The notes: generated by a model not told the origin, from the letters alone. Positions 1 through 8,394 are shown, counted from the first letter of the stretch. The stretch is 36,334 nucleotides of DNA from Bdellovibrionales bacterium (GCA_041662785.1 JBAZRW010000011.1:1-36334); one strand, 5' to 3'. Program-made: numbers and translations.

Positions 1-127
1 CTCGATAGATCGAAAAACATCCACACTTCGGACAGTTTTTGTTGTGACACCTTCAAAAACTCCCTTTTCCTCAAATCTATCATAAACTTATACGAAATCT
101 ACCCACACCTTTTTGATCATTATGCCG
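1..127. repeat. Left terminal inverted repeat, 127 bp
   Basis: These bases are the exact reverse complement of 36208-36334, and the match stops abruptly at base 128 (T against the expected G). The length of exactly 127 equals a k-mer size commonly used by de Bruijn assemblers, so the likeliest reading is that both contig ends run into the same repeat node, for example an insertion sequence present in both orientations. Read outward on the minus strand there is an open frame from an ATG at 83 that begins MIDLRKREFLKV and runs off the end. I do not recognise it. Confidence 0.95.
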
Positions 128-149
128 TTAATTCAAACGCGCGCTGGTA

Positions 150-887
150 TTATAAAACTGATAAGCCGCGCTTTTTAAAAAGAGCGTGGATGGCGCGGAT
201 CAGATCGGGAGAGGGTGGCTGCGTTTCGGAAAGCGTATAGGGCAAACCTAGCTGTTGCCACTTAACTTCCCCCATTTTGTGGAAGGGCAATACCTCCACT
301 TTTTCGACATTGCCAAGGGCAGCTAGAAAATCCGCGAGGCGCGATAAAACATCCAGATCATCCGTCAGGTTCGGCACGATCACGCAGCGCACCCACATCG
401 GCTTGCGCTGCGCGGCCAAAAGGCGGGCGAAGTCCAACGTCGGCTCCAGCTTACGGCCCGTCACTTTGGCGTAAGTATCGGGATCAAAAGACTTGATGTC
501 CAGCAGAACCAGATCAGTCACATCCAACAAAGCCTGCTTGACGATTTTGCCAATGTACCCCGACGTATCAAGCGCCGTGTGAAGACCAAGTTCTTTACAT
601 CCTTTGAAAACTTCCGTCACAAACGCATGCTGGAATAAAGGCTCACCGCCCGTGATGGTAACGCCGCCGCCAGTTTTTTGAAGGAAATCCTTATACTGAG
701 CGATTTCAGCAATCAGGTCGGCGGCCTGCGTGAGCTTCCCGTGTTTGAGGTGGCGTGTATCGGGATTGTGGCAATATAGGCAACGCATGGGACAGCCCGC
801 CAGAAAGGCGACAAAGCGCATACCGGGTCCATCAACAGTACCCGCCGTTTCAACAGAGTGCACATAACCTTCATAGGATTTAAGCAT
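150..887 (-). CDS. pflA: Pyruvate formate-lyase activating enzyme
   Basis: This is a radical SAM enzyme of 245 aa that installs the glycyl radical on pyruvate formate-lyase under anaerobic conditions, using S-adenosylmethionine and a [4Fe-4S] cluster. The CxxxCxxC cluster motif is CPMRCLYC (Cys32, Cys36, Cys39), preceded by the family-typical VDGPGMRFVAF stretch. The GGGVTITGGEP motif that contacts SAM follows. Length and N-terminus match the family (E. coli PflA is 246 aa). It starts 8 nt after the pflB stop on the same strand, so the two genes form an operon. I see no good Shine-Dalgarno of its own, so translation may be coupled to pflB. Its substrate should be the adjacent PflB. Confidence 0.95.
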   Translation of the reverse strand: MLKSYEGYVHSVETAGTVDGPGMRFVAFLAGCPMRCLYCHNPDTRHLKHGKLTQAADLIAEIAQYKDFLQKTGGGVTITGGEPLFQHAFVTEVFKGCKELGLHTALDTSGYIGKIVKQALLDVTDLVLLDIKSFDPDTYAKVTGRKLEPTLDFARLLAAQRKPMWVRCVIVPNLTDDLDVLSRLADFLAALGNVEKVEVLPFHKMGEVKWQQLGLPYTLSETQPPSPDLIRAIHALFKKRGLSVL

Positions 888-895
888 GGCGCGTT

Positions 896-3169
896 TTACA
901 TCGCCTTATGGAAGGTGCGGTTGACAACATCCATCTGCTGCTCACGCGTCAGCTTGACAAAGTTGACGGCATAGCCCGATACGCGGATGGTTAGCTGCGG
1001 GTAAAGCTCCGGATGCTCCATCGCATCCATCAGCGTCTCACGAGAAAAAACGTTGACGTTCATATGGTGGGCGCAGCGTCCACAATAGCCGTCCAAAAGC
1101 CCCGTCAGATTGTTCACACGGTCACTAACGGTTTTACCCAAAGCCTCTGGCACAATCGAGAACGTGTTCGAAATGCCGTCTTGTGAATCCTTATAAGGCA
1201 ATTTGGAAACAGAAATCAGCGAAGCCAAAGCGCCCTTTTTATCGCGTCCGTGCATCGGGTTCGCGCCCGGAGCAAACGGCTCACCAGCCTTGCGGCCATC
1301 GGGGGTGTTACCGGTCTTTTTGCCGTACACAACGTTTGAGGTGATGGTCAAAACCGACAGCGTCGGCGTGGCGTCGCGATACGTTTTTTTGGCGCGAAGC
1401 TTGGCCATAAAGGACTCGACCAATTCAACCGCAATGCTGTCCACGCGATCATCGTTGTTGCCATACTGGGGATACTCGCCCTCGGTCTTGAAATCGACAG
1501 CAAGGCCGCGCTCATCGCGCACAACCGATACCTTGGCGTGCTTGATAGCCGAGAGGGAATCCGCCACCACAGAAAGACCCGCAATGCCGCAAGCCATCGT
1601 GCGCAAAATCTCGCGATCATGCAAAGCCATCTCGATGCGCTCATAGCAGTATTTGTCGTGCATATAGTGGATGATGTTCAGCGCGTCCATGTAAACGCCC
1701 GACAGCCAATCCATCATGGCGTCCAGCTTGGCCGACACGTCGGCATAATCCAAAACGTCGCCCGTCATGGCGGGAAAGGCAGGAGCAACTTGCTCGCCGC
1801 TCACTTCGTCGCGGCCACCGTTGATGGCATAGAGCAACGCCTTGCCAAGATTGGCGCGTGCGCCAAAAAACTGCATCTGCTTGCCGATACGCATGGCCGA
1901 TACGCAGCACGCAATGCCGTAATCATCGCCCCAATAGGGACGCATAAGATCGTCGTTTTCATACTGGATTGAGCTGGTCGCGATAGAGGTTTTTGAGCAG
2001 TAATCCTTAAACGCCTTGGGCAATTGCTCTGTCCACAGAACGGTAAGGTTCGGCTCTGGCGCGGGGCCAAGGTTCGTAAGCGTATGCAAGAAGCGGAACG
2101 CCGTTTTGGTGACAAGAGGTCGACCATCCTCACCAACGCCGCCAAGGCACTCCGTCACCCATGTCGGGTCGCCAGAGAACAGCGCGTTATAATCAGGCGT
2201 GCGGGCAAAGCGCACCATGCGCAGCTTCATCACGAAGTGATCGACGATTTCTTGCGCTTCAACTTCGTCAAGGATACCAGCCTCTAGATCGCGCTCAAAA
2301 TAAATATCAAGGAAGGTGGAGATACGACCAAGCGACATGGCCGCGCCATTCTGCTCTTTCACGGCAGCCAGATAGGCAAAGTATAGCCATTGCACAGCTT
2401 CTTGCGCGGTTTCAGCCGCGCGTGTGATGTCAAAGCCGTAGGATTTGGCCATAATTTCAAGCTCACGCAGGGCCTTAATCTGTTCGGCAATTTCCTCGCG
2501 CTCACGGATTGTCGTTTCGTTGATCGTATTGTCGTAAAACGCCATTTGCTCGCGGCGGTCTTCGATCAGGCGCGTCGTGCCGTACAGCGCCACACGGCGA
2601 TAATCGCCAATAATGCGCCCACGCCCGTAACCATCGGGCAGACCCGTGACGATGCCTGCCTTGCGCGCTTTTTTGATCGCGGGAGTATAGGCGTTGAACA
2701 CACCTTCGTTATGCGTCTTGCGATACTTGGTGAATATATCATGCACTTCGGGCGCAATCTCATAGCCATAAGCTTTAAGAGCGTCCTCGGCCACGCGAAT
2801 GCCGCCAAAGGGCATCAAGGCGCGTTTCAACGGTTTTTCGGTTTGAACCCCAACAATTTTCTCTAGTGTGCGATCAATATAGCCCGCCGGATGTGACGTA
2901 ATGCTGGCCACAACGCTGGTGTCCATATCCAGCGTGCCGCCTTTTTCTGCCTCCGCCTTCATCAGGATCAAAACCTGCTGCCACAATGCCTTAGTGCACA
3001 TGGTCGGCGCGGCCAGAAAGCCCTCATCGTCTTCATAGGGTGTAAAATTGGTCTGGATAAAATCGCGCACGTCGATTTGATCTTGCCAACGGGCCTGCTT
3101 AAACGGGGCTAGGGGCATCATTTTGTCTTTCGTCTGAACGTTTGGAGCATAAAGGGATGGTGCGTTCAT
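896..3169 (-). CDS. pflB: Formate C-acetyltransferase (pyruvate formate-lyase)
   Basis: This glycyl radical enzyme converts pyruvate and CoA to acetyl-CoA and formate, the central step of mixed-acid fermentation. At 757 aa it is essentially full length (E. coli PflB is 760 aa). The paired active-site cysteines are in GIACCVSAMRIG (Cys421, Cys422), and the radical glycine is in RVSGYAVNF near the C-terminus (Gly732). An AGGAA Shine-Dalgarno lies just upstream of the chosen ATG. It is the first gene of a pflB-pflA operon and diverges from a diguanylate cyclase gene. PFL is not universal in Alphaproteobacteria, so it suggests an anaerobic or facultative lifestyle. The leader contains perfect palindromes, listed separately, that could bind a regulator. 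I see no canonical FNR box. Confidence 0.97.
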   Translation of the reverse strand: MNAPSLYAPNVQTKDKMMPLAPFKQARWQDQIDVRDFIQTNFTPYEDDEGFLAAPTMCTKALWQQVLILMKAEAEKGGTLDMDTSVVASITSHPAGYIDRTLEKIVGVQTEKPLKRALMPFGGIRVAEDALKAYGYEIAPEVHDIFTKYRKTHNEGVFNAYTPAIKKARKAGIVTGLPDGYGRGRIIGDYRRVALYGTTRLIEDRREQMAFYDNTINETTIREREEIAEQIKALRELEIMAKSYGFDITRAAETAQEAVQWLYFAYLAAVKEQNGAAMSLGRISTFLDIYFERDLEAGILDEVEAQEIVDHFVMKLRMVRFARTPDYNALFSGDPTWVTECLGGVGEDGRPLVTKTAFRFLHTLTNLGPAPEPNLTVLWTEQLPKAFKDYCSKTSIATSSIQYENDDLMRPYWGDDYGIACCVSAMRIGKQMQFFGARANLGKALLYAINGGRDEVSGEQVAPAFPAMTGDVLDYADVSAKLDAMMDWLSGVYMDALNIIHYMHDKYCYERIEMALHDREILRTMACGIAGLSVVADSLSAIKHAKVSVVRDERGLAVDFKTEGEYPQYGNNDDRVDSIAVELVESFMAKLRAKKTYRDATPTLSVLTITSNVVYGKKTGNTPDGRKAGEPFAPGANPMHGRDKKGALASLISVSKLPYKDSQDGISNTFSIVPEALGKTVSDRVNNLTGLLDGYCGRCAHHMNVNVFSRETLMDAMEHPELYPQLTIRVSGYAVNFVKLTREQQMDVVNRTFHKAM

Positions 3170-3210
3170 GGCAATTCCTAACAGTTTTTTAGTCCCGCTT
3201 GAATGATCGC

Positions 3211-3222
3211 CTCTACGTAGAG
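3211..3222. promoter_or_regulatory. Palindrome in the pflB leader
   Basis: CTCTACGTAGAG is a perfect 12-bp palindrome about 42 bp upstream of the pflB start codon. It could be an operator or a small transcript hairpin. The binding protein is unknown, and it does not match the FNR consensus. Confidence 0.3.
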
Positions 3223-3309
3223 AAAATTAACCATAGAAGCAATTAAAATACACTGCAAAATCATATAATTCGTTGCTGCGACGCAATAGAATTGGATTTT
3301 TTGTCAAAT

Positions 3310-3326
3310 GATTACGATGTAATCGT
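3310..3326. promoter_or_regulatory. Overlapping palindromes between pflB and the diguanylate cyclase
   Basis: GATTACGATGTAATC (3310-3324) is a perfect inverted repeat with a 3-bp spacer, and it overlaps a second one, ACGATGTAATCGT (3314-3326). The site lies in the divergent intergenic region, so a bound regulator could act on either gene. It resembles a two-fold operator. The regulator is not identifiable from sequence. Confidence 0.35.
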
Positions 3327-3410
3327 CCCGTCGTCTTTTTTTACAATTACTTTCATGGTTTTTAGAGTAGAATATGGCACGTTTTGCACAACATTATGCG
3401 GATGACAATA

Positions 3411-4121
3411 ATGCACCTTACTGAAGTGACTAACCCCCAAGATTTATCACATGATCAATTACTGGCCCTTTATCAACAAACCAGTAAGGAACTGGCGCGC
3501 TATCGCGCCTTGGCCGTCAAAGACCAATTAACAGGTCTTTATAATCGCCATGGCATGGAAGAAGAATTTACTCATGTCGTAAGCGCGAACAACCGCACCG
3601 GTATTCCGCACTATATCGGTGTAGCTTTGTTGGATATTGACTATTTTAAGAAGGTCAACGACACGCATGGCCATGACATTGGAGATCGTGTCCTTGAGCA
3701 TGTTGCGAGCATTATCCAGCATGTAGCGCGCAAGGACGAACCCTCCTTTCGTTGGGGTGGTGAGGAGATGGGCGTGCTCCTTAAGATTCAGGCCGACAGC
3801 AAGAAAACATCATGGGATATTTTGGAAGACCTGCGCCATTTTGGCGAGCGTTTAAGGGAAAAGATTGAGAATACGCCCTATCACAATTCCCAAACGAATA
3901 AAACCATTCCCATAACGGTCAGCGTTGGCTTGTCTGTTATCCCCGCCTCCGAGGCAACCACATTTGAGGCTCTGGTAAAACCTGCCGACAAGCTTATGTA
4001 CCGCGTTAAAGAAACAGGTCGAAATGGCGTGGGATATGATTTGAACGCTCTTGACTGTCCAAGCGAGTCCCTTTTCTTTATCCGCAGAAACCGGCCCAGT
4101 GGGTTTGCCCCAACAGCTTGA
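3411..4121 (+). CDS. GGDEF-domain diguanylate cyclase
   Basis: This is a predicted cytoplasmic diguanylate cyclase of about 236 aa that would make cyclic di-GMP from two GTP. A short N-terminal helical stretch (about 40 residues) precedes the GGDEF domain, which opens with DQLTGLYNRHGMEEE. The metal-binding DIDYFKKVNDTHGHDIGD segment follows, and the active-site loop is RWGGEEMGVL. The loop reads GGEEM rather than GGEEF, a mild change that usually keeps activity. At the inhibitory I-site position the sequence is RKDE instead of RxxD, so product inhibition may be weakened. There is no transmembrane segment or recognisable sensor domain. The frame is open from a TTG at 3384 with ATGs at 3396 and 3402. 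I chose the ATG at 3411 because a GCGGA lies 8 nt before it, but the start is uncertain. Confidence 0.85.
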   Translation: MHLTEVTNPQDLSHDQLLALYQQTSKELARYRALAVKDQLTGLYNRHGMEEEFTHVVSANNRTGIPHYIGVALLDIDYFKKVNDTHGHDIGDRVLEHVASIIQHVARKDEPSFRWGGEEMGVLLKIQADSKKTSWDILEDLRHFGERLREKIENTPYHNSQTNKTIPITVSVGLSVIPASEATTFEALVKPADKLMYRVKETGRNGVGYDLNALDCPSESLFFIRRNRPSGFAPTA

Positions 4122-4200
4122 AAAAGCCTGATTTACTGTTCCTAAAAGCCGTGGTAGGGTGGGGCGTATCCCATTCTAACCCCACAGGAATAGTTCTATT

Positions 4201-5817
4201 ATGTCGCAGCCCGAAACCTCGTTGATGAGCCGTATTGTTTCCCTTGCCAAGCGCCGTGGTTTTATCTTTCAGGCGTCCGAGATTTATGGCGGCCTCAACG
4301 GTTTTTGGGATTTCGGCCCTCTGGGTTGCCAGCTTAAGAACAATTTGCGCGATCAGTGGTGGCACGACATGGTCGAGTGTCCGCCCCTTGGCCCCGATGG
4401 CAAGCCCCTTTCTATTGTCGGCCTTGATAGCTCGATCATTCAGCATCCCAGAACGTGGGAGGCCTCAGGCCACGTCGGCGGGTTCGCGGATCCAATGCAG
4501 ACGTGTCGGAAATGCAAAAAACTTTTCCGCGCGGATCATGTCGGCGACATGCTGCGCGAGTCGGAATGGGTTCAGTCTTTTGTAGAAGCGTTTGAGCCTG
4601 CCAATTCAGAGCAATTCATCATATTCGATGGCGCAAAAGCGCTGAACTGGGCGCGCACAAAAGGCCGTAAGGTTGCGCCAGGTCTAGCGCTTGTCAGAAA
4701 TCCTGAAGTGACATTGTCATGGCTGGCTGAAGCCGCACAAGGCAAAATCATTCACGAAATTAGCATTGCGGATTTGCTGGCTCATGTGGCAACCGAGCAA
4801 AAGAATGTTACGGGTCTTCAAACACCTTGCCCCGAATGCGGTGGTGATTTGACCGAGCCGCGCATGTTTAACCTGATGTTTGAAACGCATACGGGCGTCG
4901 TGCGCGACGAAGCCAGCAAAGTCTATCTCCGCCCCGAAACGGCGCAGGGCATCTTTCTGCAATACAAGAACATTATGGACTCCTCACGCGTGCGTCCGCC
5001 GTTCGGCGTCGCGCAGATCGGCAAGTCCTTCCGCAACGAGGTCACACCGCGTAACTTCATTTTCCGCGCGCGCGAGTTTGAGCAAATGGAGATGGAGTTC
5101 TTCTGTCCTCCTGAAGACGGCATGATGTGGTACGAGTTCTGGGTGGCGGAGCGTATGCGCTGGTGGGAAAGCGTCGGCTGTCGTAAGGAAAACCTGTTCG
5201 GTCACGTCATCCCCGAAAACGAAGTCGCGCACTATTCCAAAGGCACGACGGACATCGAATATCGCTGGCCGTTCACCGCGCCTAACTTTGGCGAGTTGGA
5301 AGGCGTGGCGTATCGCACCGATTACGATTTGAAGCAGCATGCCGAGTTCAGCAAGACGAACCTTGACTACATCGATCAGGAAGCTAAGCGCCGCTATGTT
5401 CCGCATGTGGTTGAACCTGCTAGCGGCCTGACGCGCGGCGTTCTGCTGCTTTTGGCAGAGGGCTATCAGTACGACGAAAGCCGCGCCTCGCCAGAATGGC
5501 TGAAGATTAAGCCAAGCCTCGCGCCGATCAAGCTGGGCATCTTCCCGCTGGTCAACAAGGACGGCATGCCGGAAGTTGCCGAAAAGCTCTATATGGATTT
5601 GCGCCAGACTTACACGTGCCAGTATGATGCCAAGCAATCCATCGGCAAACGCTATGCCCGCATGGATGAGGCGGGAACGCCGTTCTGTATCACGGTGGAT
5701 GGCGAGACGCTGAAGGATCAGGCCGTCACGATCCGCGACCGCGACACCGCAACGCAAGAACGCGTGGCACTGGACAAAGTGCGGGCGTACGTTGCTGCCA
5801 AACTGGCTTCTTCATAA
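4201..5817 (+). CDS. glyQS: Glycyl-tRNA synthetase, single-chain type
   Basis: This class II aminoacyl-tRNA synthetase charges tRNA-Gly. The 538-aa protein is the homodimeric single-chain form, not the alpha2beta2 GlyQ/GlyS form. Evidence is the N-terminal SLAKRRGFIFQASEIYGG, the catalytic blocks PETAQGIFLQY and FRNEVTPRNFIFRAREFEQ (motif 2), and the motif 3 segment ASGLTRGVLLLLAEGY. A C-terminal anticodon-binding domain begins near IKLGIFPLVNKDG. Cysteine pairs CRKC and CPEC may bind zinc in the insertion. The ATG follows a CAGGAA with somewhat long spacing. Most Alphaproteobacteria use the tetrameric enzyme, so this form hints at a particular lineage or an old transfer. Its codon use looks like that of its neighbours. 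Confidence 0.95.
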   Translation: MSQPETSLMSRIVSLAKRRGFIFQASEIYGGLNGFWDFGPLGCQLKNNLRDQWWHDMVECPPLGPDGKPLSIVGLDSSIIQHPRTWEASGHVGGFADPMQTCRKCKKLFRADHVGDMLRESEWVQSFVEAFEPANSEQFIIFDGAKALNWARTKGRKVAPGLALVRNPEVTLSWLAEAAQGKIIHEISIADLLAHVATEQKNVTGLQTPCPECGGDLTEPRMFNLMFETHTGVVRDEASKVYLRPETAQGIFLQYKNIMDSSRVRPPFGVAQIGKSFRNEVTPRNFIFRAREFEQMEMEFFCPPEDGMMWYEFWVAERMRWWESVGCRKENLFGHVIPENEVAHYSKGTTDIEYRWPFTAPNFGELEGVAYRTDYDLKQHAEFSKTNLDYIDQEAKRRYVPHVVEPASGLTRGVLLLLAEGYQYDESRASPEWLKIKPSLAPIKLGIFPLVNKDGMPEVAEKLYMDLRQTYTCQYDAKQSIGKRYARMDEAGTPFCITVDGETLKDQAVTIRDRDTATQERVALDKVRAYVAAKLASS

Positions 5818-5855
5818 GGCCCATCCTTTCCGGATGGCTCCTCTAAGGACGATTG

Positions 5856-6806
5856 ATGGATATCTATCTTCCCATAGCTGAAATGTCGATGAACATCTTT
5901 GTTTTGATGGGCGTTGGCGTTGTTGTCGGTTTTTTATCCGGTTTGTTTGGTATCGGCGGCGGTTTTTTGATGACGCCGTTTCTGACCTTTATGGGCGTTC
6001 CGGCGGCGATCGCTGTGGCATCTCAAGCCAACCAGCAAGTGGGAACCAGCTTATCGGGAGCGTTGGCGCACTGGCGCAAACGGAATGTCGATTTCCAAAT
6101 GGCCTTTATCCTGATGGTCGGCAGTATTATCGGCACGACGATTGGCGTACAGGCTTTTAAATGGCTCAAACAAATCGGGCAGATCAATCTTTTTATCGCC
6201 ATTTGTTATGTCTCGCTTTTATCTGTGGTCGGTCTGTTGATGCTGTGGGAAAGCGCCCCGCGCCTTATGCGCAAGGGGGAGCGTTCACGCGCCGCGCCCC
6301 GCGCCGCGCAAACTGAAGCCGCCACCCTCAAGAAAGAGAGGGTTGAAGGTTGGGGGGCGCAGTCTCCTTTTGCCATGAGTTTTCCTGTCTCAAACCTGCG
6401 CGTCAGCCTTCTTTTGCCGCTTGGTTTGGGCGTGCTGGCGGGGGTTCTTGTTTCAATGCTGGGCGTCGGTGGCTTCGTTATGGTTCCGGCCATGATTTAT
6501 ATTTTAAAGATGCCGCCTCGCTTGGTGAACGGCACGTCTTTGGTGCAGATTATTTTTACATCGGCGCTGGCGACGGTTATGCAGTGTCTTTCAAATCATA
6601 CCGTTGATGTGTTGTTGGCAATCATGTTGCTGATGGGCAGCGTTTTGGGCGTTCCTTTGGGGGCGCGTTTATCGTCGCGCCTGTCTTCCGAAGTCGCCCG
6701 TTTCCTTATGGCGCTGCTGATTTTATTTGTCGCGGTCATTTTGCTCAAAGATTTGACCTTTATGCCCAAAACGCTTTTCTCGATTGATGTCACGGTGCTG
6801 TCATGA
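5856..6806 (+). CDS. TauE/SafE family sulfite/organosulfonate-type membrane transporter
   Basis: This polytopic inner-membrane protein (316 aa) belongs to the TSUP (TauE/SafE) family, whose members export or import sulfite, sulfoacetate or other small organic anions. The internal duplication typical of the family is visible: a first copy with GFLSGLFGIGGGFLMTPFL (near residue 30) and a second with GVLVSMLGVGGFVMVPAM (near residue 200). About eight hydrophobic segments are separated by one charged cytoplasmic loop (residues about 135-165). The frame opens at a TTG at 5853, but I chose the ATG at 5856 because AAGGAC sits 5 nt upstream. It overlaps the next gene by ATGA, so the two are translationally coupled. 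The substrate is unknown. Confidence 0.9.
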   Translation: MDIYLPIAEMSMNIFVLMGVGVVVGFLSGLFGIGGGFLMTPFLTFMGVPAAIAVASQANQQVGTSLSGALAHWRKRNVDFQMAFILMVGSIIGTTIGVQAFKWLKQIGQINLFIAICYVSLLSVVGLLMLWESAPRLMRKGERSRAAPRAAQTEAATLKKERVEGWGAQSPFAMSFPVSNLRVSLLLPLGLGVLAGVLVSMLGVGGFVMVPAMIYILKMPPRLVNGTSLVQIIFTSALATVMQCLSNHTVDVLLAIMLLMGSVLGVPLGARLSSRLSSEVARFLMALLILFVAVILLKDLTFMPKTLFSIDVTVLS

Positions 6807-7531
6807 CAAAACGCGCCGCGCTGCCCATGCTTTTTTCTTTGTTCTTCCTTTTGATTTTTTCGCAGCCGCTCAGCGCCGCACCAGAGGCACTGGCCGATTT
6901 AGCGGAAGATTTTATTCCCGTTACCGAAGATTTCGATGGCGCGCATATGATGGTTTTTGGGGCGTTGACATCGGCTAAATCAGATATTGTGGTGGTGTTT
7001 GAAGGGCCGCCCGCCAAAGCGCTGATCCGCGCCAAAGTTAAAAAACTTGGGATTTGGGTGAATGATGAACCCCAATTGATTGAGCCTGTCCCCAGTTTCT
7101 ATGCGGTGCTGTCCTCGCGCCCTTTGACGGATATGATGAAGCCTGAGGCTTTAACTTTGCGCGGACTGGGGCTGAATTCATTGCCGCTTGATAGCGTGGC
7201 GGGGCAGGGGCTTTTAAAAAACCGCCTTGCCAAAGGACTATACCTAGAAATGCCCGACGGCGTCAAAATCCGCGACAAGAAACTGTTTCGCGCTGATATC
7301 AACCTACCGCCTAATGTGCCAGTAGGGGCTTATAAAGCCACTATTTATGAGATCAAAAATGGCGTCATCACAGCCAGCCGCGTCACGACCTTTAAAATCG
7401 CGCCCATAGGCTTGGCCAGCATGATCCGCAATCTGTCCGTAAGGCAGCCCGCGCTTTATGCGGCGCTGGCCATCGCGCTTGTTCTTTTGATTGGCGGCTT
7501 TGCTGCGACTCTTTTCAGAAAGGCGACCTAG
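6803..7531 (+). CDS. TIGR02186 family membrane-anchored protein
   Basis: This 242-aa protein has an N-terminal signal peptide (hydrophobic core LFSLFFLLIFSQ, cleavage probably after SAA) and one C-terminal transmembrane helix (ALYAALAIALVLLIGGFAA) ending in a short basic tail. The region between is predicted to be periplasmic and rich in beta structure. I match it to TIGR02186, a family of unknown function that in Alphaproteobacteria is typically encoded next to a TauE/SafE transporter. Here the start codon overlaps the transporter stop (ATGA) and a universal stress protein follows 3 nt later. This supports a three-gene unit in which this protein could be an accessory subunit of the transporter. 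No catalytic motif is visible. Confidence 0.8.
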   Translation: MTKRAALPMLFSLFFLLIFSQPLSAAPEALADLAEDFIPVTEDFDGAHMMVFGALTSAKSDIVVVFEGPPAKALIRAKVKKLGIWVNDEPQLIEPVPSFYAVLSSRPLTDMMKPEALTLRGLGLNSLPLDSVAGQGLLKNRLAKGLYLEMPDGVKIRDKKLFRADINLPPNVPVGAYKATIYEIKNGVITASRVTTFKIAPIGLASMIRNLSVRQPALYAALAIALVLLIGGFAATLFRKAT

Positions 7532-7534
7532 CCC

Positions 7535-7972
7535 ATGACAGAGAAAACCTACCTCGTGGTTGAGGATGAAAGCGCGGCCTTTCAAGCCGCCTTGCATTTT
7601 GCCAGCCACGCCGCCAAGGCGGCGCAAGCAACCGTCACCATATTGTGCATTGTCGAACCCGAAGGGATCGAGGCATGGGGTGGCGTCGAACGCGCCTTGG
7701 ATGATGAGGCCTTTGATGCGGCGCGTCGCAAAATGGTTGCCAACGAAAAAAAGGTTGAGGAAATTACGGGCCAAAAACCCGTTTGCGTGTACCGCAAAGG
7801 GGGCCGCCGCGCGGTCTTAGCCGATTATCTATCTCAAACATCCGGCGTGACGGCGCTTGTTCTGGGGGCGGGTCCCAAGGGGACGACGCAAAGCCATCTG
7901 ATTGCCGATATGGTCGGGGAGAAAAGCTTAAGCAACCTCCCCCTCCCGCTCATCATCGTGCCAGAGAAATAG
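7535..7972 (+). CDS. Universal stress protein (UspA family)
   Basis: This 145-aa cytoplasmic protein has one Usp domain: the opening strand KTYLVVEDESAAFQAALHFA, the middle VTILCIVEPEG strand, and the C-terminal segment ALVLGAGPKG followed by LPLPLIIVPEK. The glycine-rich ATP-binding pattern G-2x-G-9x-G-(S/T) of ATP-binding family members is only partly present (GAGPKGTTQSHLI), so nucleotide binding is uncertain. It lies 3 nt after the TIGR02186 gene and is the last gene of the transporter unit. A regulatory or stress-linked role for that unit is inference from position only. Confidence 0.85.
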   Translation: MTEKTYLVVEDESAAFQAALHFASHAAKAAQATVTILCIVEPEGIEAWGGVERALDDEAFDAARRKMVANEKKVEEITGQKPVCVYRKGGRRAVLADYLSQTSGVTALVLGAGPKGTTQSHLIADMVGEKSLSNLPLPLIIVPEK

Positions 7973-8076
7973 GGGCAGGGTAGAATTAAGGAGCAGCGCT
8001 TCTTTGTTTCCAGCATTCACAAGGCGTTAGGGCACAAAAAATGTGATAAAGGACGTGAAATAATCGTTTTTATCTA

Positions 8077-8105
8077 TTGTCTACAGGGTGATATCTGGTT
8101 ATAAG
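8077..8105 (+). promoter_or_regulatory. Probable sigma-70 promoter of tRNA-Phe
   Basis: TTGTCT (8077-8082) and TATAAG (8100-8105) are separated by exactly 17 bp. They lie about 50 bp upstream of the mature tRNA 5' end, where a housekeeping tRNA promoter is expected. Confidence 0.55.
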
Positions 8106-8157
8106 CGGAGCCTCAAACGCGCTGAACCCCCTTCTGGGGACAAGCGATGAGGTGCAA

Positions 8158-8233
8158 GCCTGGGTAGCTCAGTTGGTAGAGCAGGGGATTGAAAATCCCC
8201 GTGTCGGCGGTTCAATTCCGTCCCCAGGCACCA
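8158..8233 (+). tRNA. tRNA-Phe (anticodon GAA)
   Basis: This 76-nt tRNA folds fully. The acceptor stem GCCTGGG pairs with CCCAGGC, the discriminator is A, and the CCA is encoded. The D-arm is GCTCAGTTGGTAGAGC. The anticodon stem GGGGA/TCCCC holds loop TTGAAAA with anticodon GAA at 8191-8193. The T-arm carries GGTTCAATTCC. Its last bases are the left boundary of the integrated island, and the integrase gene starts 161 bp downstream. The gene was reconstituted intact by the integration, as usual for tRNA-targeting elements. Confidence 0.98.
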
Positions 8234-8234
8234 T
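8220..8234. repeat. attL: 15-bp direct repeat at the tRNA-Phe 3' end
   Basis: GTCCCCAGGCACCAT at the tRNA 3' end is repeated exactly at 21687-21701. The adjacent tyrosine integrase and the tRNA location make this the left attachment site of the island. Confidence 0.85.
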
Positions 8235-8347
8235 TTTTATATCCAGCCATGTCCGAGGACTTCCAAGTGCAATGATAACTCATTGTTCTTGCGATAGTCT
8301 TTATCCACTGACATCCTGTCCGCGCTGAGACGAGCCGGAATAAAATA

Positions 8348-8365
8348 GGTACTAATTCGGGTACT
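8348..8365. repeat. GGTACT direct repeats upstream of the integrase
   Basis: GGTACT occurs at 8348-8353 and 8360-8365, start to start 12 bp. A third GGTAC (8387-8391) overlaps the integrase ribosome binding region. The near-helical spacing suggests binding sites for a regulator or for the integrase arm-binding domain. Which one is not decidable from sequence. Confidence 0.35.
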
Positions 8366-8394
8366 CAAACTTCTTCAACAAAGGAGGGTACCGA

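Noticed and set aside
4984..5757. Long minus-strand frame (257 codons) inside the glycyl-tRNA synthetase gene
   Set aside because: It lies fully antisense to a clear housekeeping gene and its composition reflects codon bias of the sense strand.
8290..8300. TTATCCACT before the integrase as a DnaA box
   Set aside because: It is a single imperfect match in an island leader with no companion sites.
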